Shown piece after piece: positions 35,669 through 47,019 of a DNA stretch of 64,000 nucleotides. The translations under genes were made by a program, and so were the position numbers. The notes beneath the pieces were generated by a model that made no database searches, had not been told where the DNA came from, and was given only the letters and a program-made list of their open reading frames with translations. Origin of the DNA: Whalleya microplaca (taxonomy: Eukaryota > Ascomycota > Sordariomycetes > Xylariales > Xylariaceae); assembly GCA_022497155.1 (NCBI GenBank), contig MU385710.1:558001-622000 (forward strand). The letters run 5' to 3'. How positions within the stretch are numbered: position 1 is the stretch's first letter; each line of letters starts with the position of its first letter.

Positions 35669-37032
35669 ATGACTGAACGAATGCACGACGCCTTAGTCAC
35701 GGTAGCTCCACGAGCACCTTACCAAATACGACAGTATCCGACCATTACTCCAACGGGAGACGAGATTAGAATCCATGTCAAGTGGACAGCTTCAACGCCG
35801 CTTGATCTTCATCAAGCAGACGGCGGGCTTTGTGAGTATTCACCTCTACAATGTTCTCTATCCCCTTCTGTGTACGCACATACCCCTTATAGGGTATGCT
35901 CCTTGTAGCGTTCATTGCGTCCTTAGTGTATCTTAGCCCTCCTCTCAAGTCTCTATAAACTGCAAATGCTAATTATGATGACTGTAGTGGTTCAGCATCC
36001 CATGAGAACTGGGTCAACAAGTGCTGGCGTGGTAGTCGAAGTCGGGCCAGATGTGAAGTATTTCAAGCTCGGCGACGCAGTCTTTGGCTTCGCGCACCAG
36101 GAACCCAAGTGGAAAGCGCATCAAGAATTTGCAACGGCCCCTGAGTGGGTCTTCGGCAAGGCACGTTACGGCCAGGGCGCGAATGTGGATAAATGATTAA
36201 CGCTTAAGTAGATTCCCGAGGGCCTTACAATGGAGGAGGCAGTGACTATCTCAGAGAGCTTCGTTACGGCTTTCAACACGTTATGGGCTGACCTGGGTCT
36301 GCCCACACCATGGCCGAAGCCCAAAGACTACGTACCGCCGAGGAGGGACGACAGGATCCTTATCTGGGGCGCGGCGTCCTCTGTTGGTCAAACCACGATA
36401 CAGGTTCTGAAATTCTACGGATACCGCCAGTTGATCACTACGGCTTCACCAGTTAATCATGAGGCCTTGAAGGGAATGGGTGTAAAGGAATGTTTTGACT
36501 ATAGGAGTTCGACGGTGGTCCAGGATCTATTGAAACTTGGTCACGAAGAGGGAGCGCCCGTCTTTCCCCTTATTGTTGACTGTATCGGTTCCCAATCTGG
36601 TTCGGTCACCCCGATATCCAAGATTGCGCAGAATGGCAGCACTGTTGCAGTGATGCTGCCAGTGATTTTGAAGCATGCAACAGAGGATGAAGCCCCCGAA
36701 TATACCATGGACGCCAGGTCAAGTGCGCAGTGGTATGATGGGGTTCATGTACGTGGAGTACGAACACACTATTACTGGAAGGTATGTTTAAACCCCCCTT
36801 GTACGGTAGCAGTCATCTTCTAAAACTGAAACCTTCAAACCAGAACGACCTTTTCAAGTACAAACTGCAATCTGAAATCATGCCGCAGATGATAGCAGGA
36901 GGTCATGTCAAGCCGATTCAGTATCGTATCATTGAAGGACGTACCTTGCTTGAGAGGGCGACACGAGCATTGGACAGCTTGAGGGCAGGCGTGAGTAAAG
37001 AGAAGCTCATATGGCGAATCTCGGAAGATTGA
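35669..37032 (+). CDS. MDR enoyl reductase/alcohol dehydrogenase, toxD/LovC-like
   Basis: Zinc-free medium-chain reductase of the toxD/LovC-like group, often a trans-acting enoyl reductase or tailoring enzyme in polyketide pathways; it uses NADPH. Exons 35669-35831, 35988-36160, 36212-36781 and 36844-37032 give 364 residues in one frame. Features: GGLLVQHPMRTGSTSAGVVVEVG across intron 1, AHQEFATAPEWVFGK, IPEGLTMEEAVTI, the cofactor motif ILIWGAASSVGQ, IDCIGSQSGSVTPISKIAQ and the ending GRTLLERATRALDSLRAG. Intron 2 starts with GC, not GT (AAG/GCACGT), and ends in TAG. Without splicing there, translation stops at 36194-36196. So the gene is intact only if this GC-AG intron is used. It lies at the left edge of an eroded polyketide locus. 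Confidence 0.85.
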
Positions 37033-39138
37033 ATCTCTATTGCTATCTAACAAGATAATATTACTATTATCGGGTTGATGGTAGATTTTTAGGCCCAGTC
37101 CCTAGATTTGACCATAATTCAGTTTATATGACTAAGAACATGAATTTGGATATTTCACGAGGACTGGAAGAACTGACCATTATATTTTGTCTTGTTTCTT
37201 CTGTGAGAAATTGAATTACCCGATTGATAAGCATGTTAAGATACTATCTATATGGCTGATGTGAGCCTCATATAACGCCGCTTATATATATACAAGGCCC
37301 TGCCCGCCGATAGCTCACCTTCCACTAATTAAGCCATTGTGATCCTCACTGCTTTGTCCCATATTGACATAGTTCTCAATTCTCCTAACCCCTCATTCTC
37401 TCTGGGAGAGGTATTTCATTGCTCTCTAACTCATAGTTGTAGGCGAAGCTATGCCCTCGCTGATCTTGGTCTGTATGGCCTGGATAATGGTACGAGCCAG
37501 GGCAGCCTCATGCTCATCTAGCGGACTGAAGACGCATGTGGGGTCTAAAGCACATATCTTGGAGCAAGTATCCTTCTATTATCGGTATGTTAGATATAGT
37601 CAAGGTTCTTGTCCGCTGAGATAAGCATTTTTTATAAGCTATGTCGCAGAGCCTTAAGATCGGTCTACCCGTGAAAGAAAACGGTGTTGTATTTCAAGCA
37701 CTGTATAGTTAATTTTCGTAAGGGTGAAAGAGGATGGTATCTGACCATCTGATTCGAGCGTGTGGCTGAACGATCCCTCGGTGAACGTATCGGAAACTTG
37801 GCATCCAGCTGCTAACACATCATTATTATACTTCCTTGCAGCCCAGAACCGCCTGAGTCTTCAGCATTAAGTTCCAAGCAATGCAGCACAGGAACAGAGA
37901 TACGACAGTTAAATTATTGACTAACATGATCATGATAATGATGCCAGGACATAAGAGAGTGTATATCTAACGTTGACAAGCTCCATGCAGTATCATACCG
38001 AGACAATGGTAAGTATGTTAATGTTAGCGAGAAACACCACATGGAAACTTCGTGGATTGACATTATGCTTTTATACATGAAATCTCGTCTCTTCTGCTAT
38101 ATTTTGAAAAGGCTCCTTCATCAAATATGACTCCCACTGTTCACCTTCGATAATATTGAAACCTTTAGCACTTTACAGTCCCACCTAAGTTTGGTGAGAA
38201 GATGCAGGGCACGGATACCAAACCAAAAGCAGAGAAAAGTATGCTATAGCTTATATGTGAAGGTAGATGTGGTAATGTAAGAATGGGTGGATTTAACCTG
38301 TGGTATGCGTGGTTAGCCCACATATGAACTTAGTCATTCATTTAAGGGACCTACGAAGGCATAGGCTCGCCGGGATTCACTCTTCAAAGAAGGTTCGGAA
38401 TGCTGGCTGATGAGCCTCGTGAATCAAGAGGACCAAGTGCTATCCAATGTGCTAGGGACAAACACGATGGTTGGTTGGGGATGCAGGAGTTGGATGAGCT
38501 GAAATTTGTGCCGCAGGTATGCCTTTCCGTTGTTCTAAATTTCGGGTACACTAGCTATTGATATATCACAGGTCACCTAATACCGGACATACCTGAATAC
38601 TAGGGGAAATAGTGCTATATGTAATGGTGTGGGACAGATAGTACTCGGGAAAGTATAATATATTCTGTTATGTTTTATACTAGAAGACATCGACGTTCAA
38701 AGTCTTCATACTCGATAAGTCAACTATTTAACTTAGCAGGAGGCAGTTTAATGGTATGAAACCTCGCTTTTTCCCTGTATAAGTAACACCAGAGTTTTAT
38801 GAATCCTCGCTTATCGTATAAGGCGGTAGGTTCCATATAACGATACAGGCGGCGTAATATTTGGCCCGCCTTTGGACGAAAAGAGTCCGAGATAATGCAT
38901 AGTATGGAGAGACTCGACGCTTGTATGCCTAGACTAGAGCGTTTTTACTTCCGAATGGCCATGTCAGTCGGTGGCTGAGTTTGGTACAGGTCGGACCATA
39001 AATACCCTCAACCCGCACTCGCGGAATATTCGCGATTTGCGATTCATGTAGAGGCTCCCCTAATCTCAACCCTTTCATTTGCCATCCCAATATCGCCCCT
39101 TTGACCATTATAGCTGAAAGATCTCCATTCAATCCGCA
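37033..39138. other. Intergenic spacer of 2.1 kb
   Basis: No confident gene. A TATATATATA at about 37284 is followed by an ATG at 37451 that opens a frame of about 56 residues with a hydrophobic start (MPSLILVCMAWIMV), unsupported otherwise. At about 38346-38515 a plus-strand frame reads GSPGFTLQRRFGMLAD and ends at a good donor (CAG/GTATGC), which looks like an orphan exon of a lost gene. Confidence 0.4.
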
Positions 39139-40124
39139 ATGCCTGGCGAATTCAAGAGATGGAGCTACGAGAAGGATATGTCTGCCTTGAGCGGCAAAGT
39201 AATCTTCCTCACTGGTGGTAAGCTAAAGAATCTGAGATTCTAAATACAACGCTCACTGTATCTCTCTCATTTGTAGGCACAGCGGGACTCGGCGCTACGA
39301 CTGTCGAACGACTCGCAAAGAAGGGACCTGCGCACATCTACTTTAGTGGACGCAATGCTGAGGCCGCTTCGTCTATCATCAAGAAATGCAGCTCTATAGC
39401 GCCAGGGGTGGAGACCACCTTCGTGTAGATGGACATGTCCTCTCTGTCTTCCGTATCGGAGGCGCTATCGCAGACATTCAAGTCAGACCGCCTTGACATC
39501 CTCATCTGCAACGCGGGCATCATGGCTGTCCCCTGTGGCCTTTCCAAGGATGGCTACGAGATCCAATTTGCTGTCAATTTCCTGGCACACGCCTTGATCA
39601 TCAAGAGACTCCTTCCTACTATGATGCAGACAGCCGACCTGCCCGGTGGCGACGTCCGCATTGTGCTTCTGACGTCGTTAGGTTGGCGGGCCCACCCCAA
39701 AGATGCCATCGAGTTCGACACCATCAAGACGGTACAGGATTTCGGAATATTTGGTCCGTGGCGGCGTTACGGTCAGAGCAAGGTGGCTGCTGTTCTATTC
39801 GCGGCCGAGCTTGCGCGCCGGCACCCACAGATTACGTCCGTGAGCGTACATCCGGGTGTGGTGGCCACGGAGTTAGTCAACACTCTGTCATTCAAGAATA
39901 GGGCCTTTGTCTATGTCGGGAACCTCGGACACTTAGACACAGCAGAAGAAGCATCGTTGAACGGCATGTGGACGGCATCGAGCGATAAAACCAAGATCAA
40001 GAACGGGAACTGGTACCTGCCTGTTGGTATAGATGGGCAGGAAAAGCTGGATGCCGACGCAAGTAGCCCGGAGATAGCGTGCAGGTTGTGGGAGTGGACT
40101 GATCAGGTTTTGCTGTCGTACTAG
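39139..40124 (+). pseudogene. SDR oxidoreductase broken by a single in-frame TAG
   Basis: Classical SDR. Exon 1 is 39139-39217; the 59-bp intron (donor GTAAGC, acceptor TAG) falls inside the cofactor motif TGGTAGLG; exon 2 runs from 39277 to the stop at 40122. Frame is continuous apart from TAG at 39426-39428, between VETTFV and MDMSSLSSVSEAL. Past it the protein is complete: ILICNAGIMAVP, YGQSK as the catalytic pair, SVHPGVVATEL and a normal C-terminus. Length without the stop would be 327 residues. An ATG follows the TAG directly, but a protein starting there lacks the cofactor fold, so it should be inactive. Gln (CAG) or Glu (GAG) to TAG are both possible. It lies between the enoyl reductase and the GMC oxidoreductase, fitting a decayed cluster. 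Confidence 0.85.
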
Positions 40125-41258
40125 AGTTGTTGCCTGCAGAACTTTCGAGGCTTACATCTGCGCTCAGTGTGGATTCTCTTCGAGGACCTATCTTCGTATA
40201 CTATTTACAATTGACAAGCAAAAATGAACTCACTACTGATATATAACTAAGTATCTACGGTCATAAAATGCCTCTGATGACCAAATTCAATCGTCTGAAG
40301 ATATAGGCATAACGTTAATGTCGATCTTGGCCACTTCGCCGGTATAGTTGCTACTAATGATTAGCTGCGGGAAGACGTCCGTGTCGAACACTCGAAGGCC
40401 GCAGGGTTTCTAGGGTCAACAGTCAGGAGATGTGAAAAGTAATGAACATTGGCCGATAGACTTACCTGCCGGGATGACGTTGGTGTGTAGGGGGCTTCCA
40501 GCTGTCAGAATGAAAATAACCTGAGAGCCTATCGACTCTCTATATAACAGCTCCTAGGAAAAGAACACTCGCTTGAGAGAGAATCTGAGGAGCAACGGAT
40601 TTGGGCAGGCGATTGTAACGACCATCTCCTATTGCAATGTCACACGCCACCAATTCCACGTGCTGACTGAGCTTTTCGAATAGACTGGAAAAGGCCTTTG
40701 GATGCTGTGGTGTGTACCGTGGATTTCTCCACAGGATTTCTCATGTTGGAAGTTGGTGCACCTGTGCTGTGCCATAATTGCATCCACCTTTATGAGCGCG
40801 ACGTCCAATAACACTGTCGAGGATCTATTCTTGCATCATATAACCCTTTGCCATGCAGAAATCCGCCCTGCCACTCTGCCGACACAGTACGTTGGGTTAA
40901 CTTACCCCTCATGTGCCTATCCTGTCTGTCTGTCGTTTCAGCTAGCTACGATGTAAGGAGAGTCAGACAATTCCATCACCAAGAGCAGCCTTGATGGGGT
41001 ATTTAAACAGCGCTAGGTCTCTATGTTAAACATAAAACGCCCTGCGAGAATCATCTTTTATCAAAAGGGGCGTCTATACCTTAGCTACTCCAGTCCTAAG
41101 TTGCTCTGGATTTAAAACACCCATTTTTCGCGTTTCCTACAGAACATCTGTCGGTTTCGCATCTTCCTCCTTTTCATTCAGTCATACCCCAAAATTCTGG
41201 GATTTATTCCTTTCTCTCTCTCTTTTTCATAAGCGTCCCTCCTACTATTCCAATCATA
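40125..41258. other. Intergenic spacer with an exon-like minus-strand stretch
   Basis: Mostly non-coding. On the minus strand 40517-40290 there is a pattern of acceptor, 36-bp open stretch, donor GTAAGT at 40465, acceptor near 40411, then an open frame reading GLRVFDTDVFPQLIISSNY to a stop near 40293. I do not recognise it; it could be the 3' end of a lost gene, weakly reminiscent of a GMC C-terminus. A pyrimidine-rich run at 41195-41230 precedes the GMC start codon, as in many fungal promoters. Confidence 0.4.
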
Positions 41259-43043
41259 ATGGTCGCCACTGAAGGTTGGGACTACATCATTGCTGGCGGT
41301 GGATTGGCCGGTTGTGTAGTTGCAAGCCGCTTGAAACAATACCAAAGCTCAGCCCGCATTTTAATTGTAGAAGCTGGCCCGGACGTGAGCGGAAACTCGG
41401 AGATTTTATACTTTAACTCCCTCAACTTTATTGGTGGCAAATTCGATTGGGGATATAAGACCGTGCCCCAGAAGAATTACGGTGGGCGACAGGTCGATAT
41501 TCCCTCCGGCCGCGCTCTTGGAGGCGGCTCGGTAATCAACGGCTGTAAGTCTACAACTTGCTCTACGAAAAAATTAGAGTGAACTTGCATCCCCGTGTTC
41601 TATGGAGAGTTAACGCCCGTACCAGGTGGATGGTTCCGAGGTTCCAAGGCTGATTATGATAGCTGGGGTGAGGTTGTCGGCGACCAGCGCTGGAGCTATA
41701 ATGGGCAATTACCCTACTTCAAGATGACCGAGAAGTGGCATAATGACGTAAATTCCGAATATCATGGCCGAGACGGTAAGTTCCAAATCGAGTCCCCCAT
41801 CTCGACGAACCGAATCTATCCTCTCGCGGACATCACCGAGCAATCCTGGGAAGAATTCGGCGTACACAAACTTCCAGGAAATGACTGCAATGCTGGAACA
41901 AACATTGGCTTCGGAGAACTCAATGAGAATCGCGCGAAAGGTGCGCGCCAGATCGCTCCATTAGTGTACTCCTTGGATGGAGTTACAGTATTGAGTAATA
42001 CAATCGTTGGTTCCATTCTCGTGGACACAGATAACAAAGCCACCGGGGTTCGTCTGGGTGACGGTACGCAAATTCATTCAAGCAAAGTCATAGCTGCGGC
42101 TGGCGCCTACCGAACGCCCCAGTTACTCATGCTTTCTGGACTGGGACCCAAGGAGACTCTGAATAAACATGGTATTGAGGTGAAGGTCGACATCCCCGAA
42201 GTGGGAAAGAAATTCAATGATCATATCATGCTATATCTAAACTGGAAGTTGAAAGACCCATTGAAGGGATATGCCCTCGGTTCAAGCAACCCCATCTTTT
42301 CCGAACCTCGATTTGCAACGGGTACGCCGTTAAGCAACATTGCTTGTACGGAAGTACCTCGTCCGAAGCTAATAGCTGCTATTGCCGAAGATGAAGGCAG
42401 AGTAGATCTGAATCATTATCTTCTGAAGAGAGAATGGGCGATGATGGAAAATATAGTCATGTACTTGGCGATTCCACCTGTTGGAACTGATGGTACGCAC
42501 ATCAGTAACGCACTGATGGGGCTGAAGCCTACATCACGCGGGATCGTTACTATTGCGTCTAATGACCCCGCTGACAATCCAGTCCTTGACCCGAACTATT
42601 TTGATACAGAGGTTGACAAGCTTGTCTGGCGTTATTCTTTACGCAACATTGCAGCTTTCATGACGGGTAACACGGCTCTGGGGCGTGATGTTGTCGAAGG
42701 TGAAACGCCTTTCCCCGGCTTTGAACCACTGACTGCCCATGCCAGTGACGAATACCTCGACAACAGAGTCAAAACACACGGAAGGTGAGTTGGTAGAATT
42801 CTTTGGGTAATATGACGCCTTTGCTAATAAGGTCACTCTCCGTATAGGTCCACTTTCCATGGCTGCGGTACCTGTTCGATGGGAACAGTGGTAGATACAG
42901 ATCTCCGCCTCAAAGGTGTCCAGAATCTATGGGTTGTGGACGCTTCCGTGATTCCCATTTCTATCAGCGCACATATCCAGGCTGCTGTATACGCTCTGGC
43001 GGAGCAGGCGGCCGTCATCATAGCTCAAGAAAAGGGGCCGTGA
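41259..43043 (+). CDS. GMC-family FAD oxidoreductase, three exons
   Basis: Glucose-methanol-choline family flavoprotein, an FAD-dependent alcohol oxidase or dehydrogenase. Exons 41259-41544, 41626-42784 and 42848-43043 give 546 residues in one frame. The FAD motif [16 protein letters not shown] is at the very N-terminus, followed by LIVEAGP and [18 protein letters not shown] (the GMC signature, split by intron 1). [18 protein letters not shown] is signature 2. The C-terminal [12 protein letters not shown] holds catalytic His486, and [16 protein letters not shown] gives the second active-site His524. There is no signal peptide, so the protein is likely intracellular and fits a tailoring enzyme better than a secreted wood-decay oxidase. 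It ends about 320 bp before the polyketide synthase relic. No lesion. Confidence 0.92.
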
Positions 43044-43360
43044 ATTCAGGATGTATCTTAGCGCGACCACTGGCTGGCAGGATGGGGAACTTGAAGATGG
43101 AGAGTAGTATCGATAAACGTTAGGCACCTAATCAAACAAGTCTTTGCCATTTGGTTTCGTCTTAAATGCCCGAGGTGCAGTGGCATGCCATGGGTTATGA
43201 GCTGGTGACCGCCTACCTCGGCTTTGCAGCGTCGCTTGAGCTTGCAGACAAGCAACTACTAGGGCTAGGTACTCCATGGTTGATCTGCGGAAGTTTTTCG
43301 CAACCGCCTATGTAAGAGGGGGTTTAAAACAAAAGCTAACCAAGACATCTAAGGTTCGGA

Positions 43361-43870
43361 GCACAATGATAGTAGTCGGGCTTGGATCCGATCATCCAAA
43401 ACACTCGTGGAGAGCGTTTCTTCCGGCAAGGCAGTCGTAGCCTGTATCAACAGTCCTTCAGGCGTCATTTTCTCGAGCAATATCGACACGATTGAAGAAC
43501 TAAGACTAAATTCGAAATCGATGGCAAGTTCGTACGCCGATTGGAGGTCGAGTTGGCGTTCCATTCCCATCATATGGCGCCTCTGGCTAAGAGCTACCTG
43601 GCAGTGCTCACCAAGTTCATGAATGCAGGCGATAGATCTTTCAAAGGTGGTGTCTTATCTTCGTGACCCGCTACCGGCCAGGTTGCTCACGATGCTACCG
43701 GGCCGGGTCCAGGACGTTGGGTTGAGAATTTGTTTTGGCCCGTTCTATTTTCGGAATATCTTCTGAAGTTGATCTGCGTATCGTTACTCGATTGATCAAA
43801 GAAGATAGTTGACATTCTGATTGAAATTGGGCCGCACGGGGCGTCAGCCGGACCTATTTTCCAAATGGTT
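43361..43870 (+). other. PKS relic: acyltransferase domain, C-terminal half
   Basis: MIVVGLGSD, then in other frames GKAVVACINSPSG and LEVELAFHSHHM (the AT substrate-pocket motif region), then a TGQVAHDATGPG/WVENLFWPVLFS stretch and LIEIGPHGASAGPI. At least two frameshifts and two stops interrupt it. Confidence 0.8.
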
Positions 43871-44811
43871 TCCTCGCCCCAATACAAGGACCTAGATATT
43901 GCGTACGGCACAGATCTCAACCGTCGCGTCGATACCGTGGAATCCGCGCAAAGCTTAGCATGCATACTAGTAGGCCACGGATATCTCGTTGACACGAAAG
44001 CCGTAAACTTCCCAAATGGGACGGCATGCTTGTGCGTTATCCAGGACTCGCCCTCGTACCCATGGAATCATTCAGTGCGGTACTGGGAAGAATCGATCAG
44101 CAACACACAGTTATGTACGACGCACGCAGCCACCCCCACACGACGCCACATCTCGAACCCCTCCACCTAGCCCTCCGCACAGATCCGGCTACAACTCCCA
44201 AGGCTTCGACGTAGGCATTTCCGTGTTCGATACGGTATTGGCTCAGGGGGCCCAGTCGCCTCCCCATCATCTCGTACAACTTTAGGGCGTCCACTATCAG
44301 GTGTTAGGCCGGGGGACGCTTGGACTGGCAGATGACGGGTTGGGCGCGAAGTTGTGCGTTCGATTGGAATGGAGACCAGATCTAACGCTGACCTCGACTA
44401 GACACTTAGCTAGATCTCTCATGCCCACACACTCGATGCATTAGAAGCAGCTCCGAACGGTAACCTTCGTCACGGTACGTACCTTTACATAGACGACGCG
44501 CTACAGATCTATCCGGTGCGGACATATAAAACCTCGAATGGCACCACAAGATCCTCTACGAATGGATGATCCGCCAGGGAGAGAAAGCAGAGCGCGACGA
44601 GCTCGGCCCCCGAAGCTCGAACTGGAATAAAGTAATACCTGGCGTCAAGTAGATATTCCTTGACAATGTCAGCGCAGAAATCTCCAACGGACGCGCCTTA
44701 TGAGTGATATGCCAGAGCTTGATTGATGTTTGAGGGGGAAAGGCTACTCCTCTGGATCTCCTGATGCAAGACAGGCTGCTTCCTATTCCCCAAGAATCAG
44801 CGTAGGGTTTT

Positions 44812-45000
44812 CTTGAAATCGGTGCCGGGACAGACTCCGGTACCGTGGCCGCCCTTGGAACTCTCGGCGGAGGTGACCCGGCAGCTCAGGCATCAGCACC
44901 CATTTGGCGCAGTATGACTTCATGGATATCTCCGCTGGGTTCTTCGTGGATGCCGGGGTAACTGTGAGAGATGGCATCGTACTAGTACCGCGCGTGCAAG
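44812..45000 (+). other. PKS relic: C-methyltransferase domain
   Basis: LEIGAGTDSGTVAAL is SAM-binding motif I. After a frameshift YDFMDISAGFFVDAG follows, the fungal C-MeT block just downstream. The remainder of the domain is missing or unreadable. Confidence 0.75.
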
Positions 45001-45167
45001 AAGACGTCGGCGATGGAAACTGGCCCCAAAAAACATGAGACAGAGCTAGAGCCATTGCTTCAACCGGGCGGTGAGCTGAGATTAGAGGTCCTAACCGAAG
45101 GGCTCTTTGATAGCCTACGTTCTGCCGATATGGACCAAAAGCAGTTGTAGACGCTTTACCAGCTAAC

Positions 45168-45955
45168 ATGACTGAGATTGAGCGGAAGGCCTTCGGTCTG
45201 AACTTCAGCGATGTTATGGTAGCAATAGGCGGTTTGCAAAAGACCATGGTATTTGAGTGTAGCGGCGCGATCAAGCAAATCGGGTCCCGTGTCGTTGTTA
45301 AGGGTCATTTCCAAGTTGGTGACAGAGTCATGGCGATCATGCCAGGAGGCGGGTGGGTAGGTCGTATTCCCGTTACGCGGGCACAGGTTGGCCGCCTTCC
45401 AGATTCCATAACTTACGAAGAGGTAGCGTCAGTGCCCGTCATTTGAATCACCGTTTGGCATGCATTGGTCACCATCGGCAACCCCCGTTTCAGCGAGACC
45501 ATCCTAATACACACGGTAACGGGTGGCGTAGGCCAGGCAGCCATCATGCTCGCCCAGCACATTGGTGCTGAAATCTTCCGCGCTGTTAGCACCTCCGAAA
45601 AGCGCGACACGATCGTATAAACATACGGCATCCCACCTAACCGTATATTCTCGAGTGATCATGTCTCTTTCGCAGAGAATGTTTTGGCAAGTACGGACGG
45701 CCGTGGCGTCGATGTTGTTCTCATCCCACTAGTTGGCCCATTGCTTGAAGCTAGCTGGAAGTGTGCTGCCGACTTTGGGGGGTTCCTGGAGATGGACAAG
45801 CGGGATATTCAAGCAATAGGAGCCTTCCTATGAGAGTTCTCCAGGGTTATGTATCCTTCGCCATTATTGATATCATCCATCTGATGCGCTATAAAGGGAA
45901 AGTTGTATTTGAGGTGATATAGGAGGTCTTGCGACTATTCGAACCCTGTTCGATC
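45168..45955 (+). other. PKS relic: enoyl reductase domain
   Basis: AFGLNFSDVMVAIG (the ER entry motif), VGDRVMAIMPGGG, then after a TGA the NADPH region HTVTGGVGQAAIMLAQHIGA, YGIPPNRIFSSD, GRGVDVVLIPLVGPLLEASW and FEVI-stop-EVLRLFEP. Stops at 45444-45446, 45617-45619, 45832-45834 and 45928-45930 and one frameshift near 45845 break the frame. This is the best-preserved part. Confidence 0.85.
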
Positions 45956-46156
45956 CATACCCAATCTCAGACATTCAAGCGGCCTATCGCAAGATGCAAG
46001 CTGGGCAGCATCGTGGTAAATCGTGGTCGCGCTCAACTCAGGTGACCGTATGCTGGTCAGTCCAAAACCCCTACACTTCAAATCGTAACAATGCTAATGG
46101 TCGAGAGGCAGGTCTTACCAAAGAAGCGACCTGCTAGATTTTCCCCAACATCCTTG

Positions 46157-46545
46157 TATCTTCCGGTTGGTGGCGTCCAGGGTTGGGGACGGGCAATCGC
46201 TCAATGGGGTGCAAGAAACGTTATAGGTTAACCATGTCATGAAGTGCGGCATCCAGCAAAGACGCCATCGAAACCAGCAAGCAGCGAAGCGCCGATGGCT
46301 GCAAAGTTAAGCTGTGTGGTTGCGATGTGGCTGACTGGAGTAGTCTCACCAAGGCTCTCGTCAAGCGTAGAAAGGAGATGCCGCCGATTGGCGGTGTCGT
46401 TCAAGGCGCTGTCGTACTAGATATAAGTTACGAAGGCATTGTTCTCTTTCTTCAGCTGCTAACACGGGCCAAGATTCTCAACCTAGAATCCATGACGTTG
46501 GAGCAATGGGACGCCGTAAAACGACCAAAGATGCAGGCAACGTAA
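46157..46545 (+). other. PKS relic: ketoreductase domain
   Basis: YLPVGGVQGWGRAIAQWGAR keeps the NADPH motif pattern (GGxxGxGRA) with a small deletion. A frameshift leads to VADWSSLTKALVKRRKEMPP, IGGVVQGAVVLD and LEQWDAVKRPKMQAT, the usual KR block with its Val/Met-rich strand and EQW...PK motif. Confidence 0.8.
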
Positions 46546-47019
46546 ATCAAACCATATATTCGGCCGGCAGCGCCTTCGAGTACCCCTTTGCGCGCTGCCA
46601 GGGAATCGAGGGCTCCCGTATCTATGCGTCGATATAGGTGTTGTCCGCTCACTCAGTCACAGGGCACATGCCAAGGGCGTTGTCGGTCTGCAAGCTATGG
46701 GCTTGGATGATGTGCTTGATGTACTCCAGTATGCCGTGTCCGGTCTGGCGACCAGCCAGGAAGGTAAACTTGGCCTTACGAACGGCGGCGGCCTCGAAAT
46801 GGGGGAGGTCCACGAGGAATCGCTGAGCCAGATCATCACCGGTCCCGCCAGCTTCACCAACATTTCCGGTGTGCAATGGCGATCCGACGCAAGATGTTTT
46901 TCACTCAAAACGATTTGGAGTTTCGATGAACGTCGCGAGCTGCGCTGAAGCAGAGACGAACTATGGCGAGTTTTCCACTCTCGTTGCCGAATGTACTAGC
47001 TTCTCCAATGGCGCTAATG

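Noticed and set aside
37451..37621. Short frame with a signal-peptide-like start after a TATA-like run
   Set aside because: Only about 56 residues, no homology I can name and poor composition after the hydrophobic start.
43044..43360. Possible KS domain upstream of the AT relic
   Set aside because: All frames checked for KS motifs such as DTACSS or GTGT; none found, so the KS is absent here.
45168..45446. Stand-alone quinone-oxidoreductase-like gene
   Set aside because: The same motifs continue past the stop in the order of a PKS enoyl reductase domain, with PKS domains on both sides, so it is a fragment of the relic.
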